Shown: one piece after another, positions 25,256 through 35,079 of the stretch
Layout: each line of letters starts with the position of its first letter
Position numbering within the stretch: position 1 is the first letter of the stretch
Source: Acinetobacter tianfuensis
GTDB lineage: Bacteria > Pseudomonadota > Gammaproteobacteria > Pseudomonadales > Moraxellaceae
Reading direction: 5' to 3'
Length of the DNA: 40,263 nt
Assembly (NCBI RefSeq): GCF_003611465.1
Contig: NZ_RAXV01000036.1
Span: 1-40,263, forward strand
Position numbers and translations under genes: made by a program
The notes under the pieces: generated by a model
Told to the model about the DNA's origin: nothing
What the model saw: the letters and a program-made list of their open reading frames with translations, nothing else
The model's database searches: none

Positions 25256-26211
25256 TTCAAGGGTTATTTAATAACCCCAAGAGTTTTGAATTTGTTCAAG
25301 CTGTACGGTTATTGCGCCATGAATTTATCAGTGCCGAACGGCATTGGGCCAGTGATTTTAATTTCAGCAGCTCGTTAAATCTCAATTTTCCGCTAAATGA
25401 AATTGAATCTTTAGAGCTGAAAGATCAGCAGATTCAGCTTACAAATTTAATTGTGGGTTTAACGGGAATGCAAGGGGCATTGCCGTACAGCTATACAAAT
25501 AAAATTAAGTTGAGCGGGCGGCAGCAGCGCGATGAAACGCTGAAATTTTTAACCTTATTTAACCATAAGCTGACTTCGCAATATGTTGATGCCAGCATTA
25601 ATTATCATTTGCCAATACGTTATGAAATTGAAAATGAAAACAGTTATTTAAATATTATTCATGCCTTAAATGGCTATGTGCGTGATCAGCATAAGCAGCC
25701 TGATTTAGATGATTATTTTGCAGAATTTTCTGGATTGATGCAGGGGCAGAGCAATAATGTATATGCCTTGAAAACGATGCTGCGCTGTATCTTTGGCTTC
25801 GATTTTTCTATTGCTGAATTTTTGCCTGAAAAGTTTAAATTAGAAGCAGAACAAAAAACCTGTCTTGGCGGCAAACAGCCTAGTCTATTGGGATTGAATA
25901 CATTTTGCGGTGAAACCGTTTCTCAAATTGATGAAAAAATTGAAATCGAAATTGGCCCGCTTAGCCATAAAGAATATTTACAATTTTTACCCAATCAAAC
26001 GTTGAGCAGCAAGTTAAAACGCTTACTAGAGTCATGGTGCAGTCCAACACTTCAAGTGGATATTCGTTTGAAATTAAAACAACAAGAACAGCAAGCCGTC
26101 AGACTTGGCTCGGACAATCCTGCAGGATTGTCTAAAGGCGCTTTTCTGATGCCTCTGCAGCGGCAGGATAATACTGAAACCTGCTATGCATTAATTGGGA
26201 GACAGCAATGA
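25219..26211 (+). CDS. tssG: T6SS baseplate protein TssG
   Basis: TssG (VasB family) completes the TssF2-TssG wedge. At 330 residues it is normal. The N-terminal segment LFNNPKSFEFVQAVRLLRHE (about residues 15-34) is the family hallmark, followed by IVGLTGMQGALPYSYTNKI (about 84-102) and the YFAEFSGLM region (about 167-175). The ATG at 25219 lies inside the tssF 3' end (37-bp overlap) and is fixed by the N-terminal homology. The stop shares ATGA with asaB. Coupled translation with tssF fits their fixed ratio in the complex. Confidence 0.95.
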   Translation: MRSERWWQEASVIQGLFNNPKSFEFVQAVRLLRHEFISAERHWASDFNFSSSLNLNFPLNEIESLELKDQQIQLTNLIVGLTGMQGALPYSYTNKIKLSGRQQRDETLKFLTLFNHKLTSQYVDASINYHLPIRYEIENENSYLNIIHALNGYVRDQHKQPDLDDYFAEFSGLMQGQSNNVYALKTMLRCIFGFDFSIAEFLPEKFKLEAEQKTCLGGKQPSLLGLNTFCGETVSQIDEKIEIEIGPLSHKEYLQFLPNQTLSSKLKRLLESWCSPTLQVDIRLKLKQQEQQAVRLGSDNPAGLSKGAFLMPLQRQDNTETCYALIGRQQ

Positions 26212-27659
26212 TTAAGCTGGTCATCAGTACTTTTATTGGTTTAGCCGTCATCGTTAGCGGGTGTGTTATTTATTATTGGCGAGACACGGCTTATGATCCT
26301 ACTGGTTTAAATCTGATTCAATATTTTCTTCTTATCCCTTTGCTGTTAACAGCAGTTTTGCTGTCTCCAGTGTTTATAGTTAAAGCTGTAAAGGCTTATA
26401 AAGAAAAAAAGCAAGAACAGCGAAAAGCAGAAGAAGCGTTCAAAGAACAGCAGAATGCTGATCAAGTTGAATTAAACAGGCCTAAACCAGCGCCTAGTGA
26501 GCAATTTAAATTAAATATTTTTAGCGCTGCTGCTGTTCATCATTTTGGTGAAAATGAGCAGATTATTGAAAATATTAAAAACTTTAAAAGCCCTCAGCTA
26601 GATCAGAAGTTATTGAATCAATATGGTTTGCCAATTTTATCTTACCGGATTTCAGAGCTGGATGAGCTGGTTGAAAATGCGGATTTAGACGATGAAAATA
26701 TAGATACGCCTATGCTGAGTATCCGTGAGAAACGTATTCATGCGCTTATTCAGCAGCAGCTGGAACAGCATAGTTTAAGTTTGGCAACGATTGCAGAACA
26801 TCTAAAAAAATCGGCTATGTTTTATGACACGGAACTGGCTTATCAATACCGTATGCACCCGCGCTGGATTGATCCCAATGCAGAAGAAAACGCAGCTGAA
26901 GAACTGGCCGCAGAAACAGTGCCGCGTTTAGATCGTCTGGTCATTCATTTTGTGCTGGCAGATAATTTAGTTCATCAATGGACGGATAGCAGCAGTCAAT
27001 TTATTTTAGATGGCCTCATGGCGCTTTATGCTGTTTTACCTCAGCAACTGCAGGCTGAACATCACTTTTTAAGTAAACAAAATGCATATCAAGATTGGAT
27101 GCAGCTGTTAAAAAATACGTCAAATCACGATTCAGAAGTTCATTTATGGATCAGTGCCGATTCTGAAATTGATCAAGAATGTTTAGATGAGCGTTTTTGG
27201 CTAAATGAGCAATATATTGCAGCGGAATACGCATCCAGCTGGTGTACTGCAAATTTGAATACCCATGTTGAGAACCTCGAACCGCAAAGAACTTTAAAGT
27301 GCGCGTTAAATGAGCCTCAGCTGCCTGAATTTATGCAATTAAATCGGTTAAATGAGCTAGACCAATTTAAAGAAGATGAGCCTTTTTTACTGGTTTTAGA
27401 TGATGCTGCAGATATTAAAGTATCTAAAAAGCTGCAGCAGGCATTTGCAGCTACAGCCATTGAAATGCATCATTTTTTATTTACAAAACAAAATGCAGGT
27501 CATACGCAGAATTTGGCGCAAGTATTTGGTTTTATGTTGGGCATTCATCTTCCAGAAGATGTAACCAGTATGATTTACAGTACAGAATTAAGTAATTCTT
27601 ATGCATTTTTAAGCACATTGGACTTAGAAGATGCTGAAGAAAACATCGTAAAAATTTAA
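26208..27659 (+). CDS. asaB: AsaB, Acinetobacter T6SS membrane-associated protein
   Basis: The gene between tssG and tssM in Acinetobacter T6SS loci is called asaB; I assign it by that position. The 483-residue product has two N-terminal membrane segments (about 3-23 and 40-60, with YYWRDTAYDP between them), then a charged coil (KEKKQEQRKAEEAFKEQQNA) and a soluble domain of about 380 residues. The topology puts both ends in the cytoplasm, so the large C-terminal domain probably faces the baseplate. No enzymatic motif is seen. It starts in a 4-bp ATGA overlap with tssG and ends 24 bp before tssM. A membrane-complex role is an inference. Confidence 0.78.
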   Translation: MIKLVISTFIGLAVIVSGCVIYYWRDTAYDPTGLNLIQYFLLIPLLLTAVLLSPVFIVKAVKAYKEKKQEQRKAEEAFKEQQNADQVELNRPKPAPSEQFKLNIFSAAAVHHFGENEQIIENIKNFKSPQLDQKLLNQYGLPILSYRISELDELVENADLDDENIDTPMLSIREKRIHALIQQQLEQHSLSLATIAEHLKKSAMFYDTELAYQYRMHPRWIDPNAEENAAEELAAETVPRLDRLVIHFVLADNLVHQWTDSSSQFILDGLMALYAVLPQQLQAEHHFLSKQNAYQDWMQLLKNTSNHDSEVHLWISADSEIDQECLDERFWLNEQYIAAEYASSWCTANLNTHVENLEPQRTLKCALNEPQLPEFMQLNRLNELDQFKEDEPFLLVLDDAADIKVSKKLQQAFAATAIEMHHFLFTKQNAGHTQNLAQVFGFMLGIHLPEDVTSMIYSTELSNSYAFLSTLDLEDAEENIVKI

Positions 27660-27683
27660 AAAATAATAAATGTTGAGACGCTT

Positions 27684-30600
27684 GTGAATACAGTATTTTA
27701 CACCTTGTTAGGATATGTTTGGCAGTATGTAACAAACCCTAAGGCAATGATGGCGCTATCTTTTTTTGTAGCGCTTGTGGCTATGTACAATTCAGTGCCG
27801 CCAAAAACCTTTTATACGCTTGCTGGCATTTATGTCGTCGGCATGATTATTTGGGGGATTTATGAACTTGTGCAATATAGAAAAAGAAGCCAACAGGGTG
27901 AAGAGCTGGCTGAGGCGATAAGCCGCGATACAGAAGCAGAATATGGCAAACAAAAAGATAAGGAAGAATTACAGCTGATTAATCAGCAAATGAAAGATTC
28001 GATTCAGCTGATCCGTAAATCTAAATTAGGTGATAAAAGCGGCAATGCGGCCTTATATGAGCTGCCGTGGTATATGGTGATCGGTAATCCTGCAGCAGGC
28101 AAGAGTTCAGCGATTTACAACTCAGGATTACGTTTTCCGTTTGAAGAAACCCACCAGAAAATGGTGTCTTCAGGATTAAGCGGAACGCGAAACTGTGATT
28201 GGTTTTTTTCAACTGAAGGCGTTTTGCTTGATACGGCGGGACGTTATTCTGTATATGCAGAAGACCATAATGAATGGCTGGGCTTTTTAGGCTTGCTGAA
28301 AAAGAACCGTTCAAAAGCGCCAGTAAATGGCCTGATTGTGATCGTCAGCGTTGCTGAACTCGTCAGCCAAAGTCCTGAAAAATCAATTAAATTGGCAAAA
28401 AATTTACGTGCCCGGGTTCAAGACATTACAGAACGCTTAGAAGTATTTACGCCAGTATATGTCGTGTTTTCTAAAATGGATTTAATTGCTGGATTTACTG
28501 AGTTTTTTGAATGCTATGAACATAATGAATTTGATCAGGTATGGGGCGCTACGCTGCCATATGATCCAGAATCGTCAGAAAATGCGACAGCATTATTTGA
28601 AAAATATTATGGACTGCTTTATGACGGATTGAAGGGGGTAAGCACAACACATTTAAGCCGCCGCCATTCTCAAAATATTTCTCCAAGCGTGATGACTTTT
28701 CCGCTAGAGTTTAAAACTTTAAAGCCTGTGTTAAAAACATTTATTGGGACTTTATTTCAAGATAATCCATATCAGTTTAAACCAGTATTCCGCGGATTCT
28801 ACTTTACCAGCGCTTTACAGGAAGGCACTATTGAAAGCCCGATGACTGAGCAGCTGGCGGATGATTTTCACTTGATCCGCAGCGATAACAGTAACTTTGG
28901 TGTTCCAACGAAATCGATCTCACAGGATCATGGCTATTTCTTAAAAGGCTTATTTTCGGACGTCATTTTAAAAGACAAAAATTTGGTAAAGCAGCATATT
29001 AATCCGCTGCGTAAGCGTAAACGCTTTATGTCTTTTTTAGGCGCTTTAATTGCAGTGGCCATTGTACTCAGCCTTTGGGTATGGTCTTACCGCAATAATC
29101 AGCAGCTGATTGCTGAAGTACAAGCCGATATGGATAAAGTCGTACAAATGGAAAGCCGTTCTGGCGGTGATTTATCTGCACATTTTGATGCCTTGCTGAT
29201 TTTACAGGGGCATTTACAGCAATTGGATCATTTTGATAAAGACCGTCCGCTCAAATATAGTTTTGGCTTATATCAAGGCAATCAAATACGTGAAAAACTC
29301 AAAGCAGAATATTTAAAAGGTATTCAGCAATTGGTATTACAGCCGTCACAGCAAAACATCACCCAATATCTGCAGCGTGTAAAAACCAATGAGGCGACAT
29401 TAAAAGAAAATCATATTAATGTGAAGCTGAATCAGACTGTTCGCTCAAATCAGCCGTATTTAGAGCCGTCTGACAGTAACCCGCAAGATGCATACAATGC
29501 GCTGAAAGCATATTTAATGCTTAGTAATGCGCAGTACCGTGAGTCGAGTCATTTAAGTGATCAAATTTCACGTTTCTGGCGCACATGGCTGGATGCAAAC
29601 CGCGGCCAAATGCCCCGCGGTGATATGATTCAACAAGCAGAGCAGGTGCTTTCATATGCCATGACTTTAGCAAATGATCCGCTGTTCCCGCAGTTAGAAT
29701 CAGATTCTCAGCTGGTGGATCAAACGCGTCAAATTTTAATGGCCGTCAGTACGGGTATTCCTGCACGTGACCGCGTTTATAATGAAATTAAAATGCGCGG
29801 TTCAGTCCGCTTCCCCGCGTTGACGGTAAAACAAATTATCCCAGAAACAGCACATGGCAGTATGCTCGGCTCATATGCATTGCCGGGTATTTTTAGTTAT
29901 CAAGCTTGGAACGGCTACGTAAAAGATGCCATTGAACAAGCGGCAAATAGCCCGACTGATTCAAAAGATTGGGTGTTAAATATGACTCAATCAGATGATT
30001 TGACCTTCAGCGGCAGCCCGGAACAAATCCGTAAACAGCTGACAGAACTGTATAAGCAGGAATATATTGCAGAATGGCGTAAATTTATTAATGCTGTGCA
30101 TTATGCAAAAGCCAGTGATTTAACTCAGCAAATGCGTATTACGGATGTGCTGGCTGAGCCTGAAAGCTCTCCAATACGCGTATTCATTGACCGCATTGCT
30201 AAAGAAACCAGCTGGGATAATCCCATTGTACAGGCCGAGCTGGCTGCGCCTCAAAAAGGTTTTGTCGCATGGTTTAAACGCAAAGTACTGAACCGTGATG
30301 ACGCTCAAACTGCGCAAATGAATGCATCGGTATTATCGCAAGGTGTGATCTCTAAAGAATTCAGCATGTATTACCAGCTGGTACGTAAGCGTGATGATTT
30401 GCAAAATAAATCATTATTAGATGAATATATGCAGATCTTTGGACAAGTCCGCAGCAAATTCAATGATTTAAAAAGTTCTGGCGATGCAGGTCCAGCCACA
30501 ATGGCTTTGGTTAAGCAAACAATTAATGAGCAAAACTCAGTCTTTAACAGCACGCAGAAATATGTTGATGAAAAAATAGCGGTTGGCCTTAAAGAAATGG

Positions 30601-31493
30601 ATCATCAGCAGCTGCAAAAATTGTTAATGGTTCCATTGACGCAGGCTTTTGAAACCTTAATAACACCTGCACAAGATGAAATTAATAAACTATGGACCAT
30701 TCAGGCATATCAACCATATACAGCTAATTTGGCGAATAAATATCCATTTAATGCGGCAGGATCTGTGCAGGCAACCAGTAATGAAATCAACCAAATTTTT
30801 GGTGAAAATGGCAGTATTGCGCGATTTGTAAAAGAAAATTTAGATCCATTTGTAATTCGCCGCGGCTATACCTTAGCCTCAAAGACATGGAAGGATCTAG
30901 GTATCAGTTTAAATCCGCAATTCAGTACAGATTTCCAAAGCTATGTTGCGCCTAGCAATGGCGTTGCAACAGGTGAGCTGAATCAAACACCTGCAGCGGC
31001 CAGTCAGTCGAATTTCCAATTCTACCCGCAAGAAAATCCGCAGCTGCTGTCTTATACCGTTGAAATTGATGGTCAGCGCATGGTCTTTGAAAATGGCATT
31101 CAGCAATGGGTGAACTTTGTCTGGCCAAATAAAGGCGCAATTCCTGGTGCGCGTATCAGTGCGGTAAATACTGAAGGCAAGAGCTATACAATTGTCGATG
31201 AGCCCGGTGAATATGGCATTAACCGTTTAATTGAAGGCGCAAGCCGTACACAAAATGGCAATACATTTGAAATGCTTTGGCGCAGCAAGGAAGATCCTAA
31301 AATTTTTGTAAAAATGAATTTCCGGTTAATTAGCGGCAGCTCTGGCGGCATTGGTTCAAATAAAGGCTATAACGGCATGACCTTGACCGATAAAGTCGTG
31401 ACAAATAAAGCTGTTCGCGTGGTTTCAGCTGAAACGATCAGCACTGTAAAGCCAGCAGCGCCGCAATTGGCTCAGCAAGGAATAGCGCCATGA
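27684..31493 (+). CDS. tssM: T6SS membrane complex protein TssM (IcmF family)
   Basis: TssM spans the envelope and forms the secretion channel with TssL. The 1269-residue protein has two N-terminal membrane segments (about residues 20-60), a cytoplasmic NTPase-like domain with intact Walker A GNPAAGKS (134-141) and LLDTAGRYS, and a third membrane segment (about 448-470, FLGALIAVAIVLSLWVWSY). A large periplasmic part follows, with the IcmF-related and C-terminal beta domains (VNFVWPNKGAIPGARISAV, about 1140-1158). The C-terminal tail is extended by about 60 residues of low complexity (NKGYNGMTLTD...QQGIAP). The start is a GTG at 27684. No tssJ lipoprotein gene is present in the cluster, so TssM must reach the outer membrane by other contacts. 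Confidence 0.96.
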   Translation: MNTVFYTLLGYVWQYVTNPKAMMALSFFVALVAMYNSVPPKTFYTLAGIYVVGMIIWGIYELVQYRKRSQQGEELAEAISRDTEAEYGKQKDKEELQLINQQMKDSIQLIRKSKLGDKSGNAALYELPWYMVIGNPAAGKSSAIYNSGLRFPFEETHQKMVSSGLSGTRNCDWFFSTEGVLLDTAGRYSVYAEDHNEWLGFLGLLKKNRSKAPVNGLIVIVSVAELVSQSPEKSIKLAKNLRARVQDITERLEVFTPVYVVFSKMDLIAGFTEFFECYEHNEFDQVWGATLPYDPESSENATALFEKYYGLLYDGLKGVSTTHLSRRHSQNISPSVMTFPLEFKTLKPVLKTFIGTLFQDNPYQFKPVFRGFYFTSALQEGTIESPMTEQLADDFHLIRSDNSNFGVPTKSISQDHGYFLKGLFSDVILKDKNLVKQHINPLRKRKRFMSFLGALIAVAIVLSLWVWSYRNNQQLIAEVQADMDKVVQMESRSGGDLSAHFDALLILQGHLQQLDHFDKDRPLKYSFGLYQGNQIREKLKAEYLKGIQQLVLQPSQQNITQYLQRVKTNEATLKENHINVKLNQTVRSNQPYLEPSDSNPQDAYNALKAYLMLSNAQYRESSHLSDQISRFWRTWLDANRGQMPRGDMIQQAEQVLSYAMTLANDPLFPQLESDSQLVDQTRQILMAVSTGIPARDRVYNEIKMRGSVRFPALTVKQIIPETAHGSMLGSYALPGIFSYQAWNGYVKDAIEQAANSPTDSKDWVLNMTQSDDLTFSGSPEQIRKQLTELYKQEYIAEWRKFINAVHYAKASDLTQQMRITDVLAEPESSPIRVFIDRIAKETSWDNPIVQAELAAPQKGFVAWFKRKVLNRDDAQTAQMNASVLSQGVISKEFSMYYQLVRKRDDLQNKSLLDEYMQIFGQVRSKFNDLKSSGDAGPATMALVKQTINEQNSVFNSTQKYVDEKIAVGLKEMDHQQLQKLLMVPLTQAFETLITPAQDEINKLWTIQAYQPYTANLANKYPFNAAGSVQATSNEINQIFGENGSIARFVKENLDPFVIRRGYTLASKTWKDLGISLNPQFSTDFQSYVAPSNGVATGELNQTPAAASQSNFQFYPQENPQLLSYTVEIDGQRMVFENGIQQWVNFVWPNKGAIPGARISAVNTEGKSYTIVDEPGEYGINRLIEGASRTQNGNTFEMLWRSKEDPKIFVKMNFRLISGSSGGIGSNKGYNGMTLTDKVVTNKAVRVVSAETISTVKPAAPQLAQQGIAP

Positions 31494-31530
31494 TTTTTCT
31501 ATACACACATGATGATAGGGAGTGATCAGC

Positions 31531-32490
31531 ATGTATGACGTAAAAACAATTCCGCTGTATTATGGCAAATGTCCTGCGCATGGCGATTTTTTAAAAACCC
31601 GCGGGCAATATGCGTTGATACAGCTGATTGATCAGTGGATTACTGAATCTCTAGAATTAGCGATGCAATCTGAGCAATTTTCAGAGAAATACGCCAAGCT
31701 GCCTTCTTTTGATTTTTTTATTGCCAGCCCGCAAGATAAGCGCTTCATGGTGGCCAATCTCATTAGCAGTGAAGACAGTTCCGGACGTCAGTTTCCAATG
31801 GTGCTGAGCCATTTACTGGAAATTGATGATCCATTGGATAATATTCAATATGCGCCTTATCGTTATAAACAGACGCTCATTGACCTGTATCAGCGGAACC
31901 GTATTATGCGGTCAATACGTGATCCAGAAATTTTGCTAGATAAATTAAGTAAATTGCATAATGAAATACAGGTATTTGGAACTGAAGAAACGGCTTCATT
32001 TTATGAACACCATACGATGTATTCGTTTGCAAAAATTATAGGCATTCCTTTAGAACATTTTGTGCACAGTATTATTGCTTTAGGATTGCTGCTGCAGCCC
32101 GTCATTAAGCATGGCACATCAAAACTGACCAAGGTTCTGGTTTTACCTATCCATAATATTAGTTATTGCTATGAGATTGCCGCATTTTGGGTCCATCTCA
32201 TTAGCCGCTTTTTCAGCAAGCAAAATACGGAGCTGCTGATTGGCGTACTTCACAGTGAAGAACCTATTTTACTGGTGGGGTTCCAAGGGGCTGATATACA
32301 AGCTCTCAGCGATATATTTAACCACAACTTAGATAGCGCACACTGGGTATCTCTTATCGATGCCAATTGGGTTCATGAATATTTGGCAGAAAATGCGGGG
32401 CTAGCAGCCTTAGAACAAGCATTGTGTGAACGCCAAATCAGCTTGATGCAAGCATTTAAATTGTTTAAACAGACATTTATAGAAGTTTAA
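31531..32490 (+). CDS. tagF: T6SS-associated protein TagF (DUF2094)
   Basis: TagF proteins act after translation to restrain T6SS assembly in Pseudomonas. The DUF2094 N-terminus is clear: [16 protein letters not shown] (G-K-x-P-x-x-G-D-F), [35 protein letters not shown], and [15 protein letters not shown] (D-x-x-G-R-x-F-P). From the ATG at 31531, with GGGAG 8 bp upstream, it is 319 residues. That is longer than P. aeruginosa TagF, with a C-terminal part of about 120 residues that is not in the short forms. No PpkA, PppA or Fha genes accompany it here, so control by threonine phosphorylation is not suggested. It is 37 bp after tssM, and tagN follows after 1 bp. Confidence 0.88.
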   Translation: MYDVKTIPLYYGKCPAHGDFLKTRGQYALIQLIDQWITESLELAMQSEQFSEKYAKLPSFDFFIASPQDKRFMVANLISSEDSSGRQFPMVLSHLLEIDDPLDNIQYAPYRYKQTLIDLYQRNRIMRSIRDPEILLDKLSKLHNEIQVFGTEETASFYEHHTMYSFAKIIGIPLEHFVHSIIALGLLLQPVIKHGTSKLTKVLVLPIHNISYCYEIAAFWVHLISRFFSKQNTELLIGVLHSEEPILLVGFQGADIQALSDIFNHNLDSAHWVSLIDANWVHEYLAENAGLAALEQALCERQISLMQAFKLFKQTFIEV

Positions 32491-32491
32491 A

Positions 32492-33280
32492 ATGAAAAAT
32501 AAATTAATATCCAGCATGCATATAGTGCTAAAAAATACAAAAAAAACGTGTCTGCCAGCATTGCTGCTAAGCATAAGCTGCCCGCTGTGGGCACAAGAGC
32601 CTATTATCATTGAAGGGGCTGTACCTAATGCAGCCGCAAAACAAGAAATTTTAAATAAAATGTATGCTTCTTATGGCCGTGAAAATGTCGTGGATAAAAT
32701 ACAAGTGCGTATGGTCACAGCGCCCGCTGGCTGGAGCAGTACTGTAAGTAATGCCATTACAGATGATCTAAAAAAAGTGAGACAAGGCAAACTGACTATA
32801 CGCGGTACACAGCTGGACTTGACCGGCAAAGTAACAAATGCAGATGACATACAGCCAATGTCAGCACGTTTACAGACTTTAGTTCCTGCGTATAAAGTAA
32901 ATGCAAATTTGAGTGTAAATGCGGCAGAACAGCACATTATTGATGCTGCGTTAAAAAATAGAATTATCGAATTTGAATCGGGGAGTGCTGTACTGGCCCC
33001 TTCAGGCATTCATATTTTAAATGAAATGTCTATTGCATTAAATAAAGTAGGCGCTAAGAAAGTAAAAATTATTGGTCATACTGACAGCTCTGGCGATGCA
33101 GCGAAGAACTTAAATTTGAGCCAAGAACGGGCTGCAGCGGTGAAAAGTTATTTGGTCAGTAAAAGTATCTCTGCAGACCGCATGAGTATTGAAGGTTTAG
33201 GTTCAAATAAACCTGTTGCGGACAATACAACACCCGAAGGACGTAAGAAAAACCGTCGTATTGAATTTGAAGTCTTGTAA
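32492..33280 (+). CDS. tagN: TagN, OmpA-domain peptidoglycan-binding protein
   Basis: The 262-residue protein has a long signal sequence ending in SISCPLWA-Q (cleavage near residue 35), a BON-like middle region (about 50-140, ILNKMYASYGRENVVDKIQV) and a C-terminal OmpA/MotB peptidoglycan-binding domain. The latter shows KIIGHTDSSGDAAKNLNLSQ followed by ERAAAVKSYL, and then GLGSNKPVADN and GRKKNRRIEFEVL. The diaminopimelate-binding Asp and Arg of the family are kept (D in GHTD, R in NRRIEF). It likely anchors the apparatus to the wall, compensating for a TssL without such a domain. The cysteine in the signal region has a poor lipobox (S-I-S-C), so lipidation is uncertain. It closes the plus operon. 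Confidence 0.88.
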   Translation: MKNKLISSMHIVLKNTKKTCLPALLLSISCPLWAQEPIIIEGAVPNAAAKQEILNKMYASYGRENVVDKIQVRMVTAPAGWSSTVSNAITDDLKKVRQGKLTIRGTQLDLTGKVTNADDIQPMSARLQTLVPAYKVNANLSVNAAEQHIIDAALKNRIIEFESGSAVLAPSGIHILNEMSIALNKVGAKKVKIIGHTDSSGDAAKNLNLSQERAAAVKSYLVSKSISADRMSIEGLGSNKPVADNTTPEGRKKNRRIEFEVL

Positions 33281-33312
33281 TTCTTCATCTTTTTCAAGCA
33301 TAACTTTGCACC

Positions 33313-33344
33313 TAGCAGTACAATGTCATTACATTGTACTGCTA
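33313..33344. terminator. Perfect 14-bp hairpin after tagN
   Basis: TAGCAGTACAATGT, loop CATT, ACATTGTACTGCTA is a perfect stem between the convergent tagN and amidase genes. Only weak T-tracts flank it, so it is a probable bidirectional terminator or 3'-end stabiliser. Confidence 0.7.
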
Positions 33345-33353
33345 TACTCATAT

Positions 33354-34772
33354 TTATTGATATATTTTCGCCCACGGCTGTGCTTCTTCTATAGCAACAG
33401 CCAGTTCTAATAGTGTTCTCTCATCACCAATTTTAGCTGAAAATTGCATGCCAATAGGCAAGCCAAATTCCTTAGCAGTTGCCATAGGCAATGAAATTGC
33501 TGGAGCGCCAGCAATATTTTGAATTGGCGTAAAAGTGACATAATTTTGTATACGGTTAAATAGCTCATCAAATGGCAATTGCGGTGAAATATAGCCAAGT
33601 TTTGGTGTGGTATGCGCTAAAACTGGGGAAAGCAGTACATCATATTGCTGAAAAATTTGTTGATATTGCTGCTGTATTTTGTTTAACCGATACATAAATA
33701 ACGGGGTTTTATAAAAATTGTTTTTATAAAGCTTGGCTAAACCAACAGTCAAATGATCCAATTCAGAAGCATCAAAACTTGACCCAAATAATGGTTTGCC
33801 AAAGCTTTGCAGCAAAAAGGATAAAAATCCCCAGTAATGGCTAAAATCATCTACGAATGAAGACATTATAGGCAGTCTAAAGTGTTCAACATGGTGACCT
33901 AAATTTTCAAGCAATTTTGCCGTTTTATTTAAGGCATCAGACGTTTCTGCATCAACAGTGCCCGTAATGGATGCTGTAACGAATCCAATTCTTAACTTTC
34001 GCTGTATAGGATGTTCCACAAGACCTATTTGCGGCAGTTTTGTATTATAAAAACTGCGCTCCATACCAGCAAAAAAATGCGCAGTATCACGTACACTGCG
34101 GGTCAGCACGCCTTCAGAAATAATATTGATTGGCAGCTTGCTCGCAGCATCACTATCATAAGTTCTGCCTCGGCTCGGTTTTAATCCAATTAAGCCTGAA
34201 CATGCAGCTGGAATACGGATGGAGCCGCCGCCATCATTTGCATGTGCAATAGGCACAACGCCAGATGCAACTAATGCAGCCGATCCTCCTGAAGACGCGC
34301 CGCAAGAAAAATCTGTATGCCATGGATTTGCGGTCGCGGAACCATCTTTATATTCAGTTGTGGCATTTAAACCAAATTCAGGCATTTTACTTTTGCCTAA
34401 TAGGTTAAAGCCCTGATCAAGTATCTGCTGCGTGATTTTTGGATTTTGAGTGATATTAGGTGTATGAATAGCTTGTGAACCATGATGTGTCGGAAAGCCA
34501 ATAACATCTGTATTATCTTTAAGAAAAAAAGGGATTCCTTGAAAAATGCCTCGGCTATTTTCTTGAGCAAAATTCAGCGCTTCATCAAAGTTTTCTATTT
34601 GAATTGCATTTAAAGCTGGATTTACTTTCTGCGCACGTAAAATAGCTGCTTCTGTAACTTCTTTGACTGAAATATCTTTATTTTTAATAAGTTGCGAAAT
34701 TTTTACAGCATCAAAAGTTTCTAAAACATCATTTGTAAAACCATGTACACGTTTGGCGGCTGCTTCTTGCAT
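33354..34772 (-). CDS. Amidase-signature family hydrolase
   Basis: The 472-residue enzyme has the full amidase-signature core. Lys85 lies in PFFLKDNTD, the cis-Ser at about 160 in SCGASSGGSAALVASG, and the nucleophile Ser184 in NDGGGSIRIPAACSGLIGLKPSRGR (split across 180-203). The Ser-Ser spacing of 24 matches characterised members. The general look (GIPFFLKDN, SRGRTYDS, HFFAGMER) is nearest to the 6-aminohexanoate-cyclic-dimer hydrolase (NylA)-like branch, but the natural substrate is unknown. No signal peptide is present, so it is cytoplasmic. It is convergent to the T6SS plus operon and diverges from the ankyrin gene. It is monocistronic, and nothing indicates a link to secretion. Confidence 0.9.
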   Translation of the reverse strand: MQEAAAKRVHGFTNDVLETFDAVKISQLIKNKDISVKEVTEAAILRAQKVNPALNAIQIENFDEALNFAQENSRGIFQGIPFFLKDNTDVIGFPTHHGSQAIHTPNITQNPKITQQILDQGFNLLGKSKMPEFGLNATTEYKDGSATANPWHTDFSCGASSGGSAALVASGVVPIAHANDGGGSIRIPAACSGLIGLKPSRGRTYDSDAASKLPINIISEGVLTRSVRDTAHFFAGMERSFYNTKLPQIGLVEHPIQRKLRIGFVTASITGTVDAETSDALNKTAKLLENLGHHVEHFRLPIMSSFVDDFSHYWGFLSFLLQSFGKPLFGSSFDASELDHLTVGLAKLYKNNFYKTPLFMYRLNKIQQQYQQIFQQYDVLLSPVLAHTTPKLGYISPQLPFDELFNRIQNYVTFTPIQNIAGAPAISLPMATAKEFGLPIGMQFSAKIGDERTLLELAVAIEEAQPWAKIYQ

Positions 34773-35079
34773 TATAAGTCCTTAATTTTTTTAACACTTT
34801 TAATCAGTTTTTTTGACTTTGAAATAACGTATTGTCAAAATGATTATATAAATAGCTTGATAAATAGGCAATGGAGTAAAGGACTGGATTTCATCTAATG
34901 ACTATTTTCAGCTTGTATTGTATAGAGGCAGAAGGAGAAATATAAATGGTATATACATTTATATGGTAAATGATGTGCTAAATGATTAAGAGATTGCTAG
35001 GGGGGGACATCATTTTTCATCGTCATTTTGTAGATAAATATATAAGATATCTGAAAATTTCATCACGGTTGTATAAAGC
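34773..35079. other. Divergent intergenic region, amidase / ankyrin gene
   Basis: 307 bp with promoters for both sides. It contains an interrupted inverted repeat TTTTGAC (34811-34817) and GTCAAAA (34834-34840) about 40 bp upstream of the amidase start. There is a seven-G run near 35000 and no good ribosome site close to the ankyrin ORF start. No other gene is seen. Confidence 0.5.
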
